64,000 nt of DNA. It comes from Patescibacteria group bacterium (GTDB taxonomy: Bacteria > Patescibacteria > ABY1 > UBA10025 > JAHIVO01). Within the stretch, counting starts at the first letter, position 1, and every line of letters begins with the position of its first letter. The stretch spans positions 186,001 through 250,000 of the forward strand of contig JAQULM010000002.1 of the NCBI GenBank assembly GCA_028718605.1, read 5' to 3'. Shown piece by piece: positions 41,765-49,758 of this stretch. The position numbers were made by a program, and so were the translations under genes. The notes beneath the pieces were generated by a model. It was given only the letters and a program-made list of their open reading frames with translations. It searched no databases and was not told where the DNA came from.

Positions 41765-44700
41765 TTATTGTTTCTCCGGTTTAGCCGCCGTAGCGTCCCC
41801 CTCATCACGATTTTTCCGTGGTTCATCGCCCTCAATCGAACCGCCGATAAGTTCAATATCAAGGCAGAGGCCCTTGAGCTCGCGTACGAGGACATTGAAT
41901 GATTCCGGAATATTCAACCGCTTGATCGGCTCGCCTTTGATAATCGCTTCATACGCTTTTGAGCGACCTGGAACATCATCAGATTTAATAGTCAGCATTT
42001 CCTGCAATGTATGCGCCGCACCGTACGCCTCGAGTGCCCATACCTCCATTTCACCGAATCGTTGGCCGCCGAACTGCGCTTTGCCTCCCAAGGGCTGCTG
42101 TGTTACCAAGGAATACGGACCGATGGATCGCATGTGGATCTTGTCTTCAACAAGATGGTTCAGCTTCATCATATATATATAACCGACGGTCACCTTCTGG
42201 TCGAATGTTTCGCCTGTCCTTCCGTCACGAAGCCTGATTTTGCCGTCTTCCGAAAAACCAGCGCGCACGAGCTCCGACCGGATTATTTCTTCAGATACGC
42301 CATTCAAAGCCGGGCTGGCCACCGTATAGCCGAGCGCATGTGCTGCCATGCCAAGGTGTGTTTCCAATATTTGGCCAAGGTTCATACGAGACGCCACACC
42401 GAGCGGGTTCAAGACAATATCTACCGGCGTCCCATCCGCCATGTACGGCATATCCTCGTCTGCAACGATGCGGGAAATCACGCCCTTGTTCCCATGCCGG
42501 CCGGCCATTTTGTCGCCGACCTGGACTTTACGCAGCTGCGCGACGGAAACCTGGATCGATTTGATAATACCGGACGGGAGCTTGTCGCCCCGGTCGCGGG
42601 AAAATATCTTCACATCGACGACTTTGCCATGCTCACCGTGCTCAAGGTATAGCGAACTGTCTTTTACGTCTTTCGCTTTTTCCCCGAAGATAGCCCGCAA
42701 GAGTTTCTCTTCTGCTGAGAGTTCTGTTTCGCCTTTCGGCGTAATTTTGCCGACAAGAATGTCACCAGAAGAAACTTCTGCGCCGATCCGGATGATGCCT
42801 TCTTCATCAAGGTCTTTTAATTTGTCCTCGCCAATATTGGGAATGTCCCGCGTCACAACTTCAGGCCCGAGTTTCGTGTCACGCACGTCAACCATATAAT
42901 CCTCGATGTGAATCGAGGTGAACCGGTCTTCCTGCACGAGCCGGTCGGATATGAGGATGGCGTCTTCGTAGTTGCCGCCCTCCCACGACATAAATGCGAC
43001 GAGGATATTCTGCCCGAGCGCAAGTTCGCCGCCCTGCGTTGCGGGGCCATCCGCGAGCACCTCTCCCGCTTTTACCTCTTGGCCGACGTTGACGACTGAC
43101 CGTTGGTTAACACACGTCGATGCATTAGACCGAACAAATTTTTTGAGCAGATACTTTTTCATTGCGCCCGATTTTTCCTGAACCTGGATCTCACGGCCAT
43201 CCGCATGCACGACCTTACCGTCGTTCGCCGCAACGATGATCTGGCCGGAATCCCGGGCTGCCTTGTATTCGATCCCGGTGCCGACGAGCGGCGTGTCGGG
43301 ATTGACGCACGGCACGGCTTGGCGCTGCATATTGGATCCCATGAGCGCGCGGACGGCATCATCGTGCTCAAGGAAAGGGATCAATGCGGTTGTAACGCTA
43401 ATAATTTGGTACGGCGCCACATCCATATAATCAACCATGGCGACAGACTGCACGGTCGGCTCGCCATGGAGCCGTACTTCTGCCCGCTCATTGACGAAAT
43501 ACCCGTCGTCGTTAATCGGCGTTGTCGCCGCAGTCGTCACGTAGCGCTCCTCAACAAATGCATCGAGAAGGACAATCTCTTTTGTCACCCGCGGTTTTAC
43601 TGGAATCGTTTTTGCGCCGGTCGTTTCGAGCTGCTTGGCAAGATCCCGAGTGATCGTATCGCCTGCATGCCCAACAACCGTACCGCTTTCGTTCGGGATA
43701 TCGCTGCGGAGGATTTCGCCCTCCGTCACTGACGCCTTGTTTTCAATATCATGCACTACCTTGCGGAACGGGGTCTCGATAAAGCCAAAATCATTAATGC
43801 GCGCGTAGCACGATAAATGGCCAACAAGGCCGATATTCGGCCCTTCTGGCGTGGCAATCGGGCAGATACGGCCATAGTGGGTGCTATGGACGTCGCGTAC
43901 GTCGAATCCTGCGCGTTCCCGCGACAAGCCCCCGGGACCCATAGCCGACAGGCGGCGCTTATGCTCCAGCTCGGCCAGAGGATTCGTCTGGTCCATGAAC
44001 TGCGAGAGCTGCGAGGACATGAAGAATTCTTTGATCGCGCCGATGATCGGCCGCGCGTTGATCAGCTGGTTCGGCGTCAGGGTATTGATATCAAGCGTCG
44101 ACATACGGTCTTTCACGATACGCTCCATGCGTGCAAGGCCGACGCGGAACTTATTCTGCACGAGCTCGCCGATCGCGCGGACGCGCCGGTTGCCGAGGTG
44201 GTCAATATCATCGGGTGCTTCCTGGGTCTTATTGAGGCGGATGACCTCTTTCACGATCGCGACGAGATCGTCCTTCTGGAGTACCCGGTGTTCCTTGTCA
44301 TTCGGAAACGTAAAGCCGAACCGCTGGTTCAATTTATAGCGGCCAACACGGCCAAAATCATAGCGGTCAAAGCTGAAAAACATTTTGAAGATAAGATCGC
44401 GTGCATTATCGACTGTCGCCAGGTCGCCCGGCCGCACGCGCTTGTACACCTCTTTCAGGCCTTCCGCTTCGTTCCGAGCGGCATCCTTTGCCAGTGTCGT
44501 TTCGATGTACCGGATATCCGGGTCATTATCGACGTCGCTGAACAAGTTTTTTATCTCTTCATCAGAACCGTAGCCGAAAGCCCGCATCAGTGAAGTTACC
44601 GGCACTTTGCGCTTGCGGTCGATCTTCACGGAAATGATATTGTTCATGTCGGTTTCCAGCTCGAGCCAAGCGCCGCGGTTCGGGATGATTTTCGCGCCGT

Positions 44701-45172
44701 AGTGCCGCTTGTCACGGATTGTCTCGGAGTTAAAAAATACGCCAGCTGAACGGATCAGCTGGCTTACCACGACGCGCTCGATGCCATTGATGACAAACGT
44801 GCCGCGATCAGTCATGATCGGGAAATCACCGAGGTAAATTTCCTGTTCCTTGATTTCGCCCGTCTTCTTGTTCACCAGCTTGGTCTCGACACGCAACGGC
44901 GCTTCGAACGTCACGTTCTTCTCCCGTGCCGTCCACTCGTCGAACCGGGGTTCATCAAGATAATAATTGAGGAAATACAATTCAAGGTCGCGTCCAATAA
45001 AATCCCTGATCGGCGAAATCTCATCGAAGAGCTCGCGCAGGCCGGATTCCAAAAGCCATGCGTATGAAGATTTCTGGACATCAATCAGATCAGGCAACTC
45101 AATGGCAGCCTGAATTTCTGAAAAATGCTTTCGGGTTGATGCCGATACGGCAACAGTCGATGAAGTAGACAT
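41765..45172 (-). CDS. rpoB: DNA-directed RNA polymerase subunit beta
   Basis: The product is about 1135 residues. It has the beta1 lobe ('RLSAMGPGGLSRERAGFDVRDVHSTHYGRICPIATPEGPNIGLVGHLS', the rifampicin region), 'SMVDYMDVAPYQIIS', 'MQRQAVPCVNPDTPLVGTGIE' and the C-terminal 'GGKAQFGGQRFGEMEVWALEAYGAAHTLQEMLTIKSDD' that wraps beta'. The start chosen is the ATG at 45172, preceded by GAGGG at 8 nt. An upstream in-frame ATG at 45196 has no ribosome-binding site and lies in a hairpin loop. First gene of the rpoBC operon, behind a strong promoter (45296-45324) and a leader of about 115 nt. Residues 'LSQFMDQTNPLAELEHKRRLSAMG' look like a wild-type rifampicin pocket. Confidence 0.98.
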   Translation of the reverse strand: MSTSSTVAVSASTRKHFSEIQAAIELPDLIDVQKSSYAWLLESGLRELFDEISPIRDFIGRDLELYFLNYYLDEPRFDEWTAREKNVTFEAPLRVETKLVNKKTGEIKEQEIYLGDFPIMTDRGTFVINGIERVVVSQLIRSAGVFFNSETIRDKRHYGAKIIPNRGAWLELETDMNNIISVKIDRKRKVPVTSLMRAFGYGSDEEIKNLFSDVDNDPDIRYIETTLAKDAARNEAEGLKEVYKRVRPGDLATVDNARDLIFKMFFSFDRYDFGRVGRYKLNQRFGFTFPNDKEHRVLQKDDLVAIVKEVIRLNKTQEAPDDIDHLGNRRVRAIGELVQNKFRVGLARMERIVKDRMSTLDINTLTPNQLINARPIIGAIKEFFMSSQLSQFMDQTNPLAELEHKRRLSAMGPGGLSRERAGFDVRDVHSTHYGRICPIATPEGPNIGLVGHLSCYARINDFGFIETPFRKVVHDIENKASVTEGEILRSDIPNESGTVVGHAGDTITRDLAKQLETTGAKTIPVKPRVTKEIVLLDAFVEERYVTTAATTPINDDGYFVNERAEVRLHGEPTVQSVAMVDYMDVAPYQIISVTTALIPFLEHDDAVRALMGSNMQRQAVPCVNPDTPLVGTGIEYKAARDSGQIIVAANDGKVVHADGREIQVQEKSGAMKKYLLKKFVRSNASTCVNQRSVVNVGQEVKAGEVLADGPATQGGELALGQNILVAFMSWEGGNYEDAILISDRLVQEDRFTSIHIEDYMVDVRDTKLGPEVVTRDIPNIGEDKLKDLDEEGIIRIGAEVSSGDILVGKITPKGETELSAEEKLLRAIFGEKAKDVKDSSLYLEHGEHGKVVDVKIFSRDRGDKLPSGIIKSIQVSVAQLRKVQVGDKMAGRHGNKGVISRIVADEDMPYMADGTPVDIVLNPLGVASRMNLGQILETHLGMAAHALGYTVASPALNGVSEEIIRSELVRAGFSEDGKIRLRDGRTGETFDQKVTVGYIYMMKLNHLVEDKIHMRSIGPYSLVTQQPLGGKAQFGGQRFGEMEVWALEAYGAAHTLQEMLTIKSDDVPGRSKAYEAIIKGEPIKRLNIPESFNVLVRELKGLCLDIELIGGSIEGDEPRKNRDEGDATAAKPEKQ

Positions 45173-45182
45173 AAAATAAACC

Positions 45183-45212
45183 CTCTTCTTTGTCATACAA
45201 CAAAGAAAAGAG
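45183..45212 (-). promoter_or_regulatory. Hairpin in rpoB leader followed by U-rich tract
   Basis: In the minus-strand RNA, CTCTT-(2-nt bulge)-CTTTGT (45212-45200) pairs with ACAAAGAAGAG (45193-45183). It is followed by GGGTTTATTTT and then the ATG of rpoB. The form resembles an attenuator, and the GAGGG ribosome-binding site overlaps the 3' arm, so the stem could also limit translation. An unused in-frame ATG lies in its loop. Confidence 0.5.
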
Positions 45213-45295
45213 TGCCTCGTTTACTAATTTCGACTATCGATAAACGTCATTCAATGTTTGCGACGTTCCCTTTATATAAGGAATTTGTGCTTAGG

Positions 45296-45324
45296 AGTGT
45301 AGCAGATGAGTATTGGTATGTCAA
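45296..45324 (-). promoter_or_regulatory. Promoter of rpoBC
   Basis: Consensus TTGACA (45324-45319) and TACACT (45301-45296), 17 bp apart, giving a leader of about 115 nt. The leader contains an AACGTC/GACGTT stem and the hairpin at 45183-45212. Confidence 0.82.
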
Positions 45325-45457
45325 GCTTTCTGTGGGAATACTTATAAATATATATTATATTCACCAATATTAGCCAAAATGAATTTTAAACTAAAAGCGC
45401 AATTATTACCCGAAAAACAGTTTATCCACACAAAAATAGCGCGGATAAATGCACTCC

Positions 45458-45471
45458 GCGGGAATGCCCGC
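45458..45471 (-). terminator. Hairpin after nudix gene
   Basis: GCGGG (45458-45462) pairs with CCCGC (45467-45471), 5 nt after the stop codon. Only a weak U-tract follows (GCATTTATCC; a better one, TATTTTTG, is 20 nt further). It probably marks the end of the lipoprotein-cutA-murE-nudix unit. Confidence 0.4.
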
Positions 45472-45475
45472 AGTA

Positions 45476-45955
45476 CTATTTCCACGCTTCGAGGTATGCG
45501 CCTTGGCGATCAGCACGGATAATCCGTAAGCACCTGACAACACGCTTCCGCGACTCCATGCTCAGCAGCGGTAAAGCGCTTGCGGCATGAAAAAATGCCC
45601 ACTCGGTTATTTCATTTCCGCGAAGCCGAATTTTTTTCACCTGCGGCTTCCTCAGTACGCCGCCATAAAAAATAAACTGCAATGCCTCAGTTTTTACACC
45701 GCGAGCGCGCACATAATCCACGGCTACAAACTCTGGCTCCTTGATTGCCAGTCCGATTTCCTCCCGCACTTCGCGTATTGCGGCAGCTCGCGGCGGCTCA
45801 TTCAAATCAACACCGCCGCCCGGGAGAGACCAGTGTCCTTTGTATGATGGTTTTACGAGCAGCACCTGGCCTCGAACATTCAAAAAAATAACCCCCGAAC
45901 CGATACGTTTACGCGGCAATCCCCGATAAAACTTGCTATCGCTCATTTTTTTCAT
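45476..45955 (-). CDS. NUDIX hydrolase
   Basis: The 159-residue product contains a complete Nudix box, G-x5-E-x7-REVxEExG ('GGVDLNEPPRAAAIREVREEIGL', residues ~46-69). The preceding 'GSGVIFLNVRGQVLLVKPSYKGHWSLPGG' is the usual entry strand. Nudix enzymes hydrolyse nucleoside diphosphates linked to another group, often damaged nucleotides or sugar nucleotides; the substrate cannot be told here. The ATG overlaps the stop of the murE-like gene by 4 nt (ATGA), so translation is probably coupled. The C-terminus is basic ('RKRVVRCLRIIRADR'). Last gene of its operon. Confidence 0.92.
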   Translation of the reverse strand: MKKMSDSKFYRGLPRKRIGSGVIFLNVRGQVLLVKPSYKGHWSLPGGGVDLNEPPRAAAIREVREEIGLAIKEPEFVAVDYVRARGVKTEALQFIFYGGVLRKPQVKKIRLRGNEITEWAFFHAASALPLLSMESRKRVVRCLRIIRADRQGAYLEAWK

Positions 45956-47271
45956 TCGCGTGCTTCGTTCAGTAAACCAACGATTACTTTTTTATCATCC
46001 CACGGTACCAGCTTCCCATCTCCAACCGCCATCTTTGTTTCCCCTCCCTTGCCAGTAATTAGAACTATGTCTCCCCGGTCAGCCAATGCCAACGCCCTAC
46101 GAATCGCCTCTCCGCGATCGAGAATCCGCCAGCAATCCTGCCCCTCTGTTTTACCTGCCTCGATCGCGCCGGCAAAAACGCTACCAATAATCGCCTGCGG
46201 ATCTTCATCGTACGGATCTTCATTCGTCACGATAACAGAGTCAGCATACCTGCCCGCAATACTGCCCAGTATCGGCCGCTTCGCCCGATCCCTACCGCCG
46301 CCCTGCGACCCGAGCACACCGATGATTTTCCGGGGAGTGAACGACCGAACGGTCTGGTACACCGCTTCGAGCGAAGCCGGCTCATGCGCGTAATCAACGA
46401 AAATGCGGATGCCACGCTTATTTTCAATTTCCTCCATTCTCCCTGGCAACGGACTGGCTGATTCTAATGTGCGTTTCATGGATTCAAGCGCAATGCCCTG
46501 CGACATGCCGACCGCGATGGCAGCGAGCGCGTTTGAAACATTAAATTCCCCGAGCAAACGCATGGCGATCGTCGTCCCGTTGATATCAAACGAAATGCCA
46601 TCCGGCCTTAATGCAACCTCTGTGGCATGAAGGGTATGCGGAATCCCGGTTACCATTGATTTCAAACCGTACACCCACTTATCGTCAGCGGGTGGGGCCA
46701 GGAATCGCTCTGCCTCGGTATCATCAGAATTTGCTATAACAATCTTTTTCACATCATGGCCAGCGATGTGTTTCCGGCAGCTCCGATACAAACCAGAAAA
46801 CAGCTTTAATTTTGCCGCACGGTACTTTTCATAGCTCCCGTGCGATTCAATGTGCTCGGGCGAAAGGTTTGTGAACACGGCAACGTCATACGCGATGCCG
46901 AGATGTCGGTACTGGGCAATCCCCTCCGATGACGTTTCGACGACGGCGTACCGGCAGCCTGCCCGCACCATCTGCGAAAGCAACTGCTGCAGCCGGAACC
47001 TGCCCGGCATTGTCTGCTTGGTTTCGTTCAGCCATTCACGAGGCCCAATTTTATATTTGATTGTCGACACGAGCCCGACCGTTTGGCCGGCGCCTTCCAA
47101 TATCTTCGCTGCGAGGTTCGCAACCGTGGACTTGCCCTTCGTGCCCGTTACGCCGATTACCACCATCCGGCATGACGGATGGCCGAACAGAACAGCACCG
47201 AGCTTCGCGAGCGACCAGTGGTACCAGCGCAATGCAGGCTTGGGGACGAATTTTTTTATCAGTGATTTCAT
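45952..47271 (-). CDS. murE: Mur ligase, UDP-N-acetylmuramyl-tripeptide synthetase-like
   Basis: The 439-residue product has the Mur ligase P-loop 'VTGTKGKST' (~42-50), 'ETSSEGIAQYRHLGIAYDVAVFTNLSPEHIESHGSYEKYRAAK', 'LGEFNVSNALAAIAVGMSQGI', 'PGRMEEI' and 'IFVDYAHEPASLEAV', and the C-terminal 'VTNEDPYDEDPQAI' and 'ITGKGGETKM'. MurE adds the third residue of the peptidoglycan stem peptide. The DNPR motif that selects meso-diaminopimelate in Gram-negative MurE is replaced by NEDPYDEDP, so the amino acid added may differ or specificity cannot be assigned. The N-terminal UDP-binding domain is shorter than in E. coli MurE (about 495 residues). Overlaps cutA and nudix by ATGA. It could be a MurE paralogue rather than the housekeeping enzyme. 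Confidence 0.85.
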   Translation of the reverse strand: MKSLIKKFVPKPALRWYHWSLAKLGAVLFGHPSCRMVVIGVTGTKGKSTVANLAAKILEGAGQTVGLVSTIKYKIGPREWLNETKQTMPGRFRLQQLLSQMVRAGCRYAVVETSSEGIAQYRHLGIAYDVAVFTNLSPEHIESHGSYEKYRAAKLKLFSGLYRSCRKHIAGHDVKKIVIANSDDTEAERFLAPPADDKWVYGLKSMVTGIPHTLHATEVALRPDGISFDINGTTIAMRLLGEFNVSNALAAIAVGMSQGIALESMKRTLESASPLPGRMEEIENKRGIRIFVDYAHEPASLEAVYQTVRSFTPRKIIGVLGSQGGGRDRAKRPILGSIAGRYADSVIVTNEDPYDEDPQAIIGSVFAGAIEAGKTEGQDCWRILDRGEAIRRALALADRGDIVLITGKGGETKMAVGDGKLVPWDDKKVIVGLLNEARE

Positions 47272-47588
47272 GAAGCTCGCGGATTCCTTGTCTCGTCAAC
47301 CAACCAACGCTCATACGATCTCAAAACGCGGCCAACAGGCAGTTCGACAATGCAAGGCACGTCATGGGAATGCTCGGTGTTAATCAACGCTTTGATCGTC
47401 CTAAAATACTTCTTCTGGGTTGCGATGAGGGTAACGATTCCCTTTGTTTGAACCATTTTTCCGCGCCACCAATACATGTCCTCCTGTTTAATAAAATTGA
47501 CACAAGCGGCTAAATGCTTTTGCAGTATTACCTTTGATATTCTCCTGGCTTCTTTGATTGTCGGGTAATGGACGTAAACGTGGATCAT
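47268..47588 (-). CDS. cutA: Divalent-cation tolerance protein CutA
   Basis: The 106-residue product has the family's ordered motifs: 'EARRISKVILQKHLAACVNFI', 'MYWWRGKMVQTKGIVTLIATQKKYF', 'EHSHDVPCIVELPVGRVLRSYERWL'. CutA forms very stable trimers with a PII-like fold and binds divalent metals; its cell role is debated. The ATG has no ribosome-binding site, and the upstream 118 nt contain one copy of a 21-nt repeat (47609-47629). Its stop overlaps the start of murE (ATGA). It lies between a lipoprotein gene and the Mur ligase, a grouping with no obvious functional link. Confidence 0.9.
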   Translation of the reverse strand: MIHVYVHYPTIKEARRISKVILQKHLAACVNFIKQEDMYWWRGKMVQTKGIVTLIATQKKYFRTIKALINTEHSHDVPCIVELPVGRVLRSYERWLVDETRNPRAS

Positions 47589-47608
47589 AGTAAATCGTTT
47601 GGGTTAGG

Positions 47609-47629
47609 GTTGGCGCAGCTCGTATCGTT
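47609..47629 (-). repeat. 21-nt intergenic repeat, copy 1 (partner 53051-53071)
   Basis: Minus strand reads AACGATACGAGCTGCGCCAAC; the partner on the plus strand differs at 2 of 21 positions, and weaker similarity continues for a few more bases. Copy 1 lies between the lipoprotein gene and cutA. Confidence 0.55.
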
Positions 47630-47706
47630 GAAGGGTGTAGCTGGCGGCTTAATAACACCGTAACCCCAAACTTTAACGATACGGGCGGCGATACCACCAC
47701 CGCCAC

Positions 47707-48099
47707 CTATTCCGCCCTGATCAAATTCCCTTCCGGATCCAGCTCGACGAAATGGTGGACGCTTCCTGCGCGATAGAGCACGCACTGGTTTGCCGGATCT
47801 TCGTCGACTGCTTGCCGTGGATTGTGCGCAATATCTGCAGCCCAATCGGGGATAACGGTGTTTGACAGGCACGGACCCTGCGACAGGTCCGTCTCTATCT
47901 GAAACTGGATGCGCCACAGTTCTTTCGCCTTCGCGATCGCCAGGTCCTTGTCCGCCTTTTCCTTGATCTTAATGTCGGCGGTTCCGGTCGCAATATCAAG
48001 TGCCGAATAACCGTTCGTGTTCGATGACTTTTTCGCGCATGCGGTGACCACGAACGCAACCACGGCAATGCACACGATAATGAGTATTTTTTTTACCAT
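47707..48099 (-). CDS. Small lipoprotein, unrecognised
   Basis: The 130-residue product has a lipoprotein signal: MVKKILIIVCIAVVAFVVTAC with lipobox V-T-A-C, so Cys21 would be lipidated and the protein anchored to the outer face of the membrane. The mature part ('AKKSSNTNGYSALDIATGT', a Lys-rich helix 'IKEKADKDLAIAKAKELWRIQFQIE', then 'GPCLSNTVIPDWAADIAHNPRQAVDEDPANQCVLYRAG') has two Cys that could pair. No family is recognised. AAGGAG lies 9 nt before the ATG and a TTGTTT-17-TATAAT promoter lies at 48121-48149. It is the first gene of a probable unit with cutA, murE and nudix. Confidence 0.85.
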   Translation of the reverse strand: MVKKILIIVCIAVVAFVVTACAKKSSNTNGYSALDIATGTADIKIKEKADKDLAIAKAKELWRIQFQIETDLSQGPCLSNTVIPDWAADIAHNPRQAVDEDPANQCVLYRAGSVHHFVELDPEGNLIRAE

Positions 48100-48120
48100 A
48101 TAATTAGGCTCCTTGTATCG

Positions 48121-48149
48121 CTATTATAATGCCTCTGCAATATTAAAAC
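48121..48149 (-). promoter_or_regulatory. Promoter of lipoprotein-cutA-murE-nudix unit
   Basis: TTGTTT (48149-48144) and perfect TATAAT (48126-48121), 17 bp apart; the leader is about 15 nt with AAGGAG in it. Confidence 0.78.
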
Positions 48150-48171
48150 AAACCAAAAACCGCCGCCTCCA

Positions 48172-48262
48172 TTCTATCATTCTGAGGCTCGGTATCATCA
48201 AGGCCAGAGAATCCCCCGACCAAAGGTCGGGAGACGCTTCGCTTCACTCAGCGTGACAATCG
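48172..48262. repeat. REP-like intergenic repeat
   Basis: The stretch has a central perfect hairpin CCCGACC-AAA-GGTCGGG (48215-48231) and outer imperfect arms (TCATTCTGAG and CTCAGCGTGA). The form 'CTTCGCTTCACTCAGCGTGACA' resembles dispersed repetitive elements found in many bacterial genomes. A related 'CTTCGGCTTCGCTCAGGGC' string occurs inside the repeat at 50710-50880. It may also end metK transcription. Confidence 0.55.
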
Positions 48263-48304
48263 TAGAGCAGCACGAATCTGCTCCTGCTACTAATAACTAA
48301 CGTC

Positions 48305-49456
48305 CTACTTCTTCAGTACGCCTACCTTATCCAGCTTCTCCCACGGCACGTCAATATCAGTCCGGCCAAAATGCCCATACGCCGCCGTCTGCTCGTAGAT
48401 GGGGCGCTCGAGGTCGAGCTCGCGGATGATGTCAGCCGGCTTGACCGGGAAGTGCTGCTCAACAAGCTTCTCAATCTCATCGTCCGGTTTCGTACCGGTA
48501 CCGTAGGTATCGATAAAAATCGAAACAGGTTTGGCAACGCCGATTGAATACGCGAGCTGCACCAAACACTTCGTCGCCAGCCCCGCAGCTACAATGTTTT
48601 TCGCAATATACCGGGCTGCATAGGCAGCGCTCCGGTCTACTTTAGTCACGCACTTGCCGGAAAAACAGCCGCCGCCGTGGGGGGCGCTGCCGCCGTACGT
48701 ATCAACGATAATCTTGCGGCCGGTAAGCCCGGTGTCTGCCGGGGGGCCGCCAAGCACAAACTTGCCGGTAGAATTGATGAACAATTGCGTGTCCCGCGTC
48801 ATCCACTTCCCCAACACTGGCTCAATGACGTGCTTCTTGATATCAGCTCGCAATGTTCCCATTTTTACCGAATCCGAATGATGTGCCGCGATGACCACCG
48901 TCGTCACCCGCTCCGGTTTGCCGTCTACGTACTCGACGCTTACCTGCGACTTACCGTCCGGCCGCAAGTAGGTAAGTGTTTTATTCTTGCGGACTTCCGC
49001 AAGTTTCCTGGCAAGCTGGTGCGCGAGTGATATGGGGAGCGGCATCAGCTCCGGCGTCTCGTCGCACGCGAAACCGAACATCATGCCCTGGTCACCCGCT
49101 CCCTGCTCCTTAAATTCTCCCGTGCCATCAACGCCCTGGGCAATATCCGGAGACTGCTCGTGGAGCGTGCTAATGACGCCAATGTCCTTATAGCAGAAAC
49201 CGAACTCCGGATCATCATACCCGATGCGCTTCAGTGTCCGGCGGACGATTTCCTGGATATCAACGTACGCTTCTGTCCGTGCTTCGCCGCCAACCATAAC
49301 AAGGCCGGTCGTGGCAAAGCACTCGATACCTGCGTGTGTCTTTGGATCCTGCCTCAGCATCTCGTCATAAATCGCATCCGACAGCTGATCGCACACCTTG
49401 TCCGGGTGCCCTTCGGTCACGGACTCCGACGTGAATATTTTCTTCTGGCTTTTCAT
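48305..49456 (-). CDS. metK: S-adenosylmethionine synthetase
   Basis: The 383-residue product matches MetK along its length: 'FTSESVTEGHPDKVCDQLSDAIYDEML', 'GAGDQGMMFGFACDETPELMPLPI', 'SAAYAARYIAKNIVAAGLA' and 'GHFGRTDIDVPWEKLDK'. It makes S-adenosylmethionine from methionine and ATP. One oddity is in the second signature: instead of GGGAFSGKDPxKVDRS it reads GGGCFSGKCVTKVDRS, confirmed from the bases at 48645-48680, so the usual acidic residue after FSGK is Cys. The other visible substrate-binding Lys and Asp positions are kept. Expression is controlled by a SAM-I riboswitch (49481-49642), which gives end-product feedback. Possible terminator function falls in the repeat downstream. Confidence 0.97.
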   Translation of the reverse strand: MKSQKKIFTSESVTEGHPDKVCDQLSDAIYDEMLRQDPKTHAGIECFATTGLVMVGGEARTEAYVDIQEIVRRTLKRIGYDDPEFGFCYKDIGVISTLHEQSPDIAQGVDGTGEFKEQGAGDQGMMFGFACDETPELMPLPISLAHQLARKLAEVRKNKTLTYLRPDGKSQVSVEYVDGKPERVTTVVIAAHHSDSVKMGTLRADIKKHVIEPVLGKWMTRDTQLFINSTGKFVLGGPPADTGLTGRKIIVDTYGGSAPHGGGCFSGKCVTKVDRSAAYAARYIAKNIVAAGLATKCLVQLAYSIGVAKPVSIFIDTYGTGTKPDDEIEKLVEQHFPVKPADIIRELDLERPIYEQTAAYGHFGRTDIDVPWEKLDKVGVLKK

Positions 49457-49480
49457 ATGATTGAATTGATTGTATTAATT

Positions 49481-49511
49481 AAATAAAAAATCTCTTCGTA
49501 GATAAGAGATT
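49481..49511 (-). terminator. Riboswitch-controlled terminator before metK
   Basis: AATCTCTT (49511-49504) pairs with AAGAGATT (49496-49489), followed by TTTTATTT. The left arm also belongs to CTCTTATCT (49508-49500), which pairs perfectly over 9 bp with AGATAAGAG (49536-49528) to form an antiterminator. The two folds exclude each other. Confidence 0.9.
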
Positions 49512-49530
49512 GGTTCACAGAGTATGACTC

Positions 49531-49642
49531 TTATCTGTCCTCATCGAACGACGAGGCTGGATGTGGCACCTTGCGCATGTCTTGAACAAACGCAGGTTGT
49601 CGGAGCGTTATCGGGCCAGAACCCTCGGCTCACTCTTGATAA
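49531..49642 (-). ncRNA. SAM-I (S-box) riboswitch aptamer of metK
   Basis: Read on the minus strand, P1 pairs TTATC (49642-49638) with GATAA (49535-49531). Between them are the S-box hallmarks in order: AAGAGTGAGCCGAGGG, CTGGCCCGATAAC, CGACAACC, a P3 hairpin with TGCG/CGCA arms, CAAGGTGCCACATCCAG, and a P4 hairpin CCTCGTC-GTTC-GATGAGG. The layout matches Bacillus yitJ-type S boxes. SAM binding would hold P1, which uses the same GATAA as the antiterminator, so the terminator forms and metK is switched off. Low SAM frees the antiterminator. This fits feedback control of SAM synthesis. Confidence 0.93.
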
Positions 49643-49670
49643 TTGGTTTTCGGTTGTAAATGATAGGGAC

Positions 49671-49699
49671 ACTATAGCAAACAGTGTCGCGGCAGTCAA
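49671..49699 (-). promoter_or_regulatory. Promoter of metK
   Basis: TTGACT (49699-49694) and TATAGT (49676-49671), 17 bp apart, with TGC before the -10 box. Transcription would start about 20 nt before the riboswitch P1 stem. Confidence 0.82.
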
Positions 49700-49706
49700 T
49701 GCCAGC

Positions 49707-49734
49707 TTGACAGGACCCCCAGACGGTATACAAT
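49707..49734 (+). promoter_or_regulatory. Promoter of 49759-50610
   Basis: TTGACA (49707-49712) and TACAAT (49729-49734), 16 bp apart. The -35 box is 7 bp from the metK -35 box, so the two promoters are back to back and could affect each other. The leader is only about 18 nt with no ribosome-binding site. Confidence 0.7.
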
Positions 49735-49758
49735 GGTGTTTCCATAATCAGCCACCCT

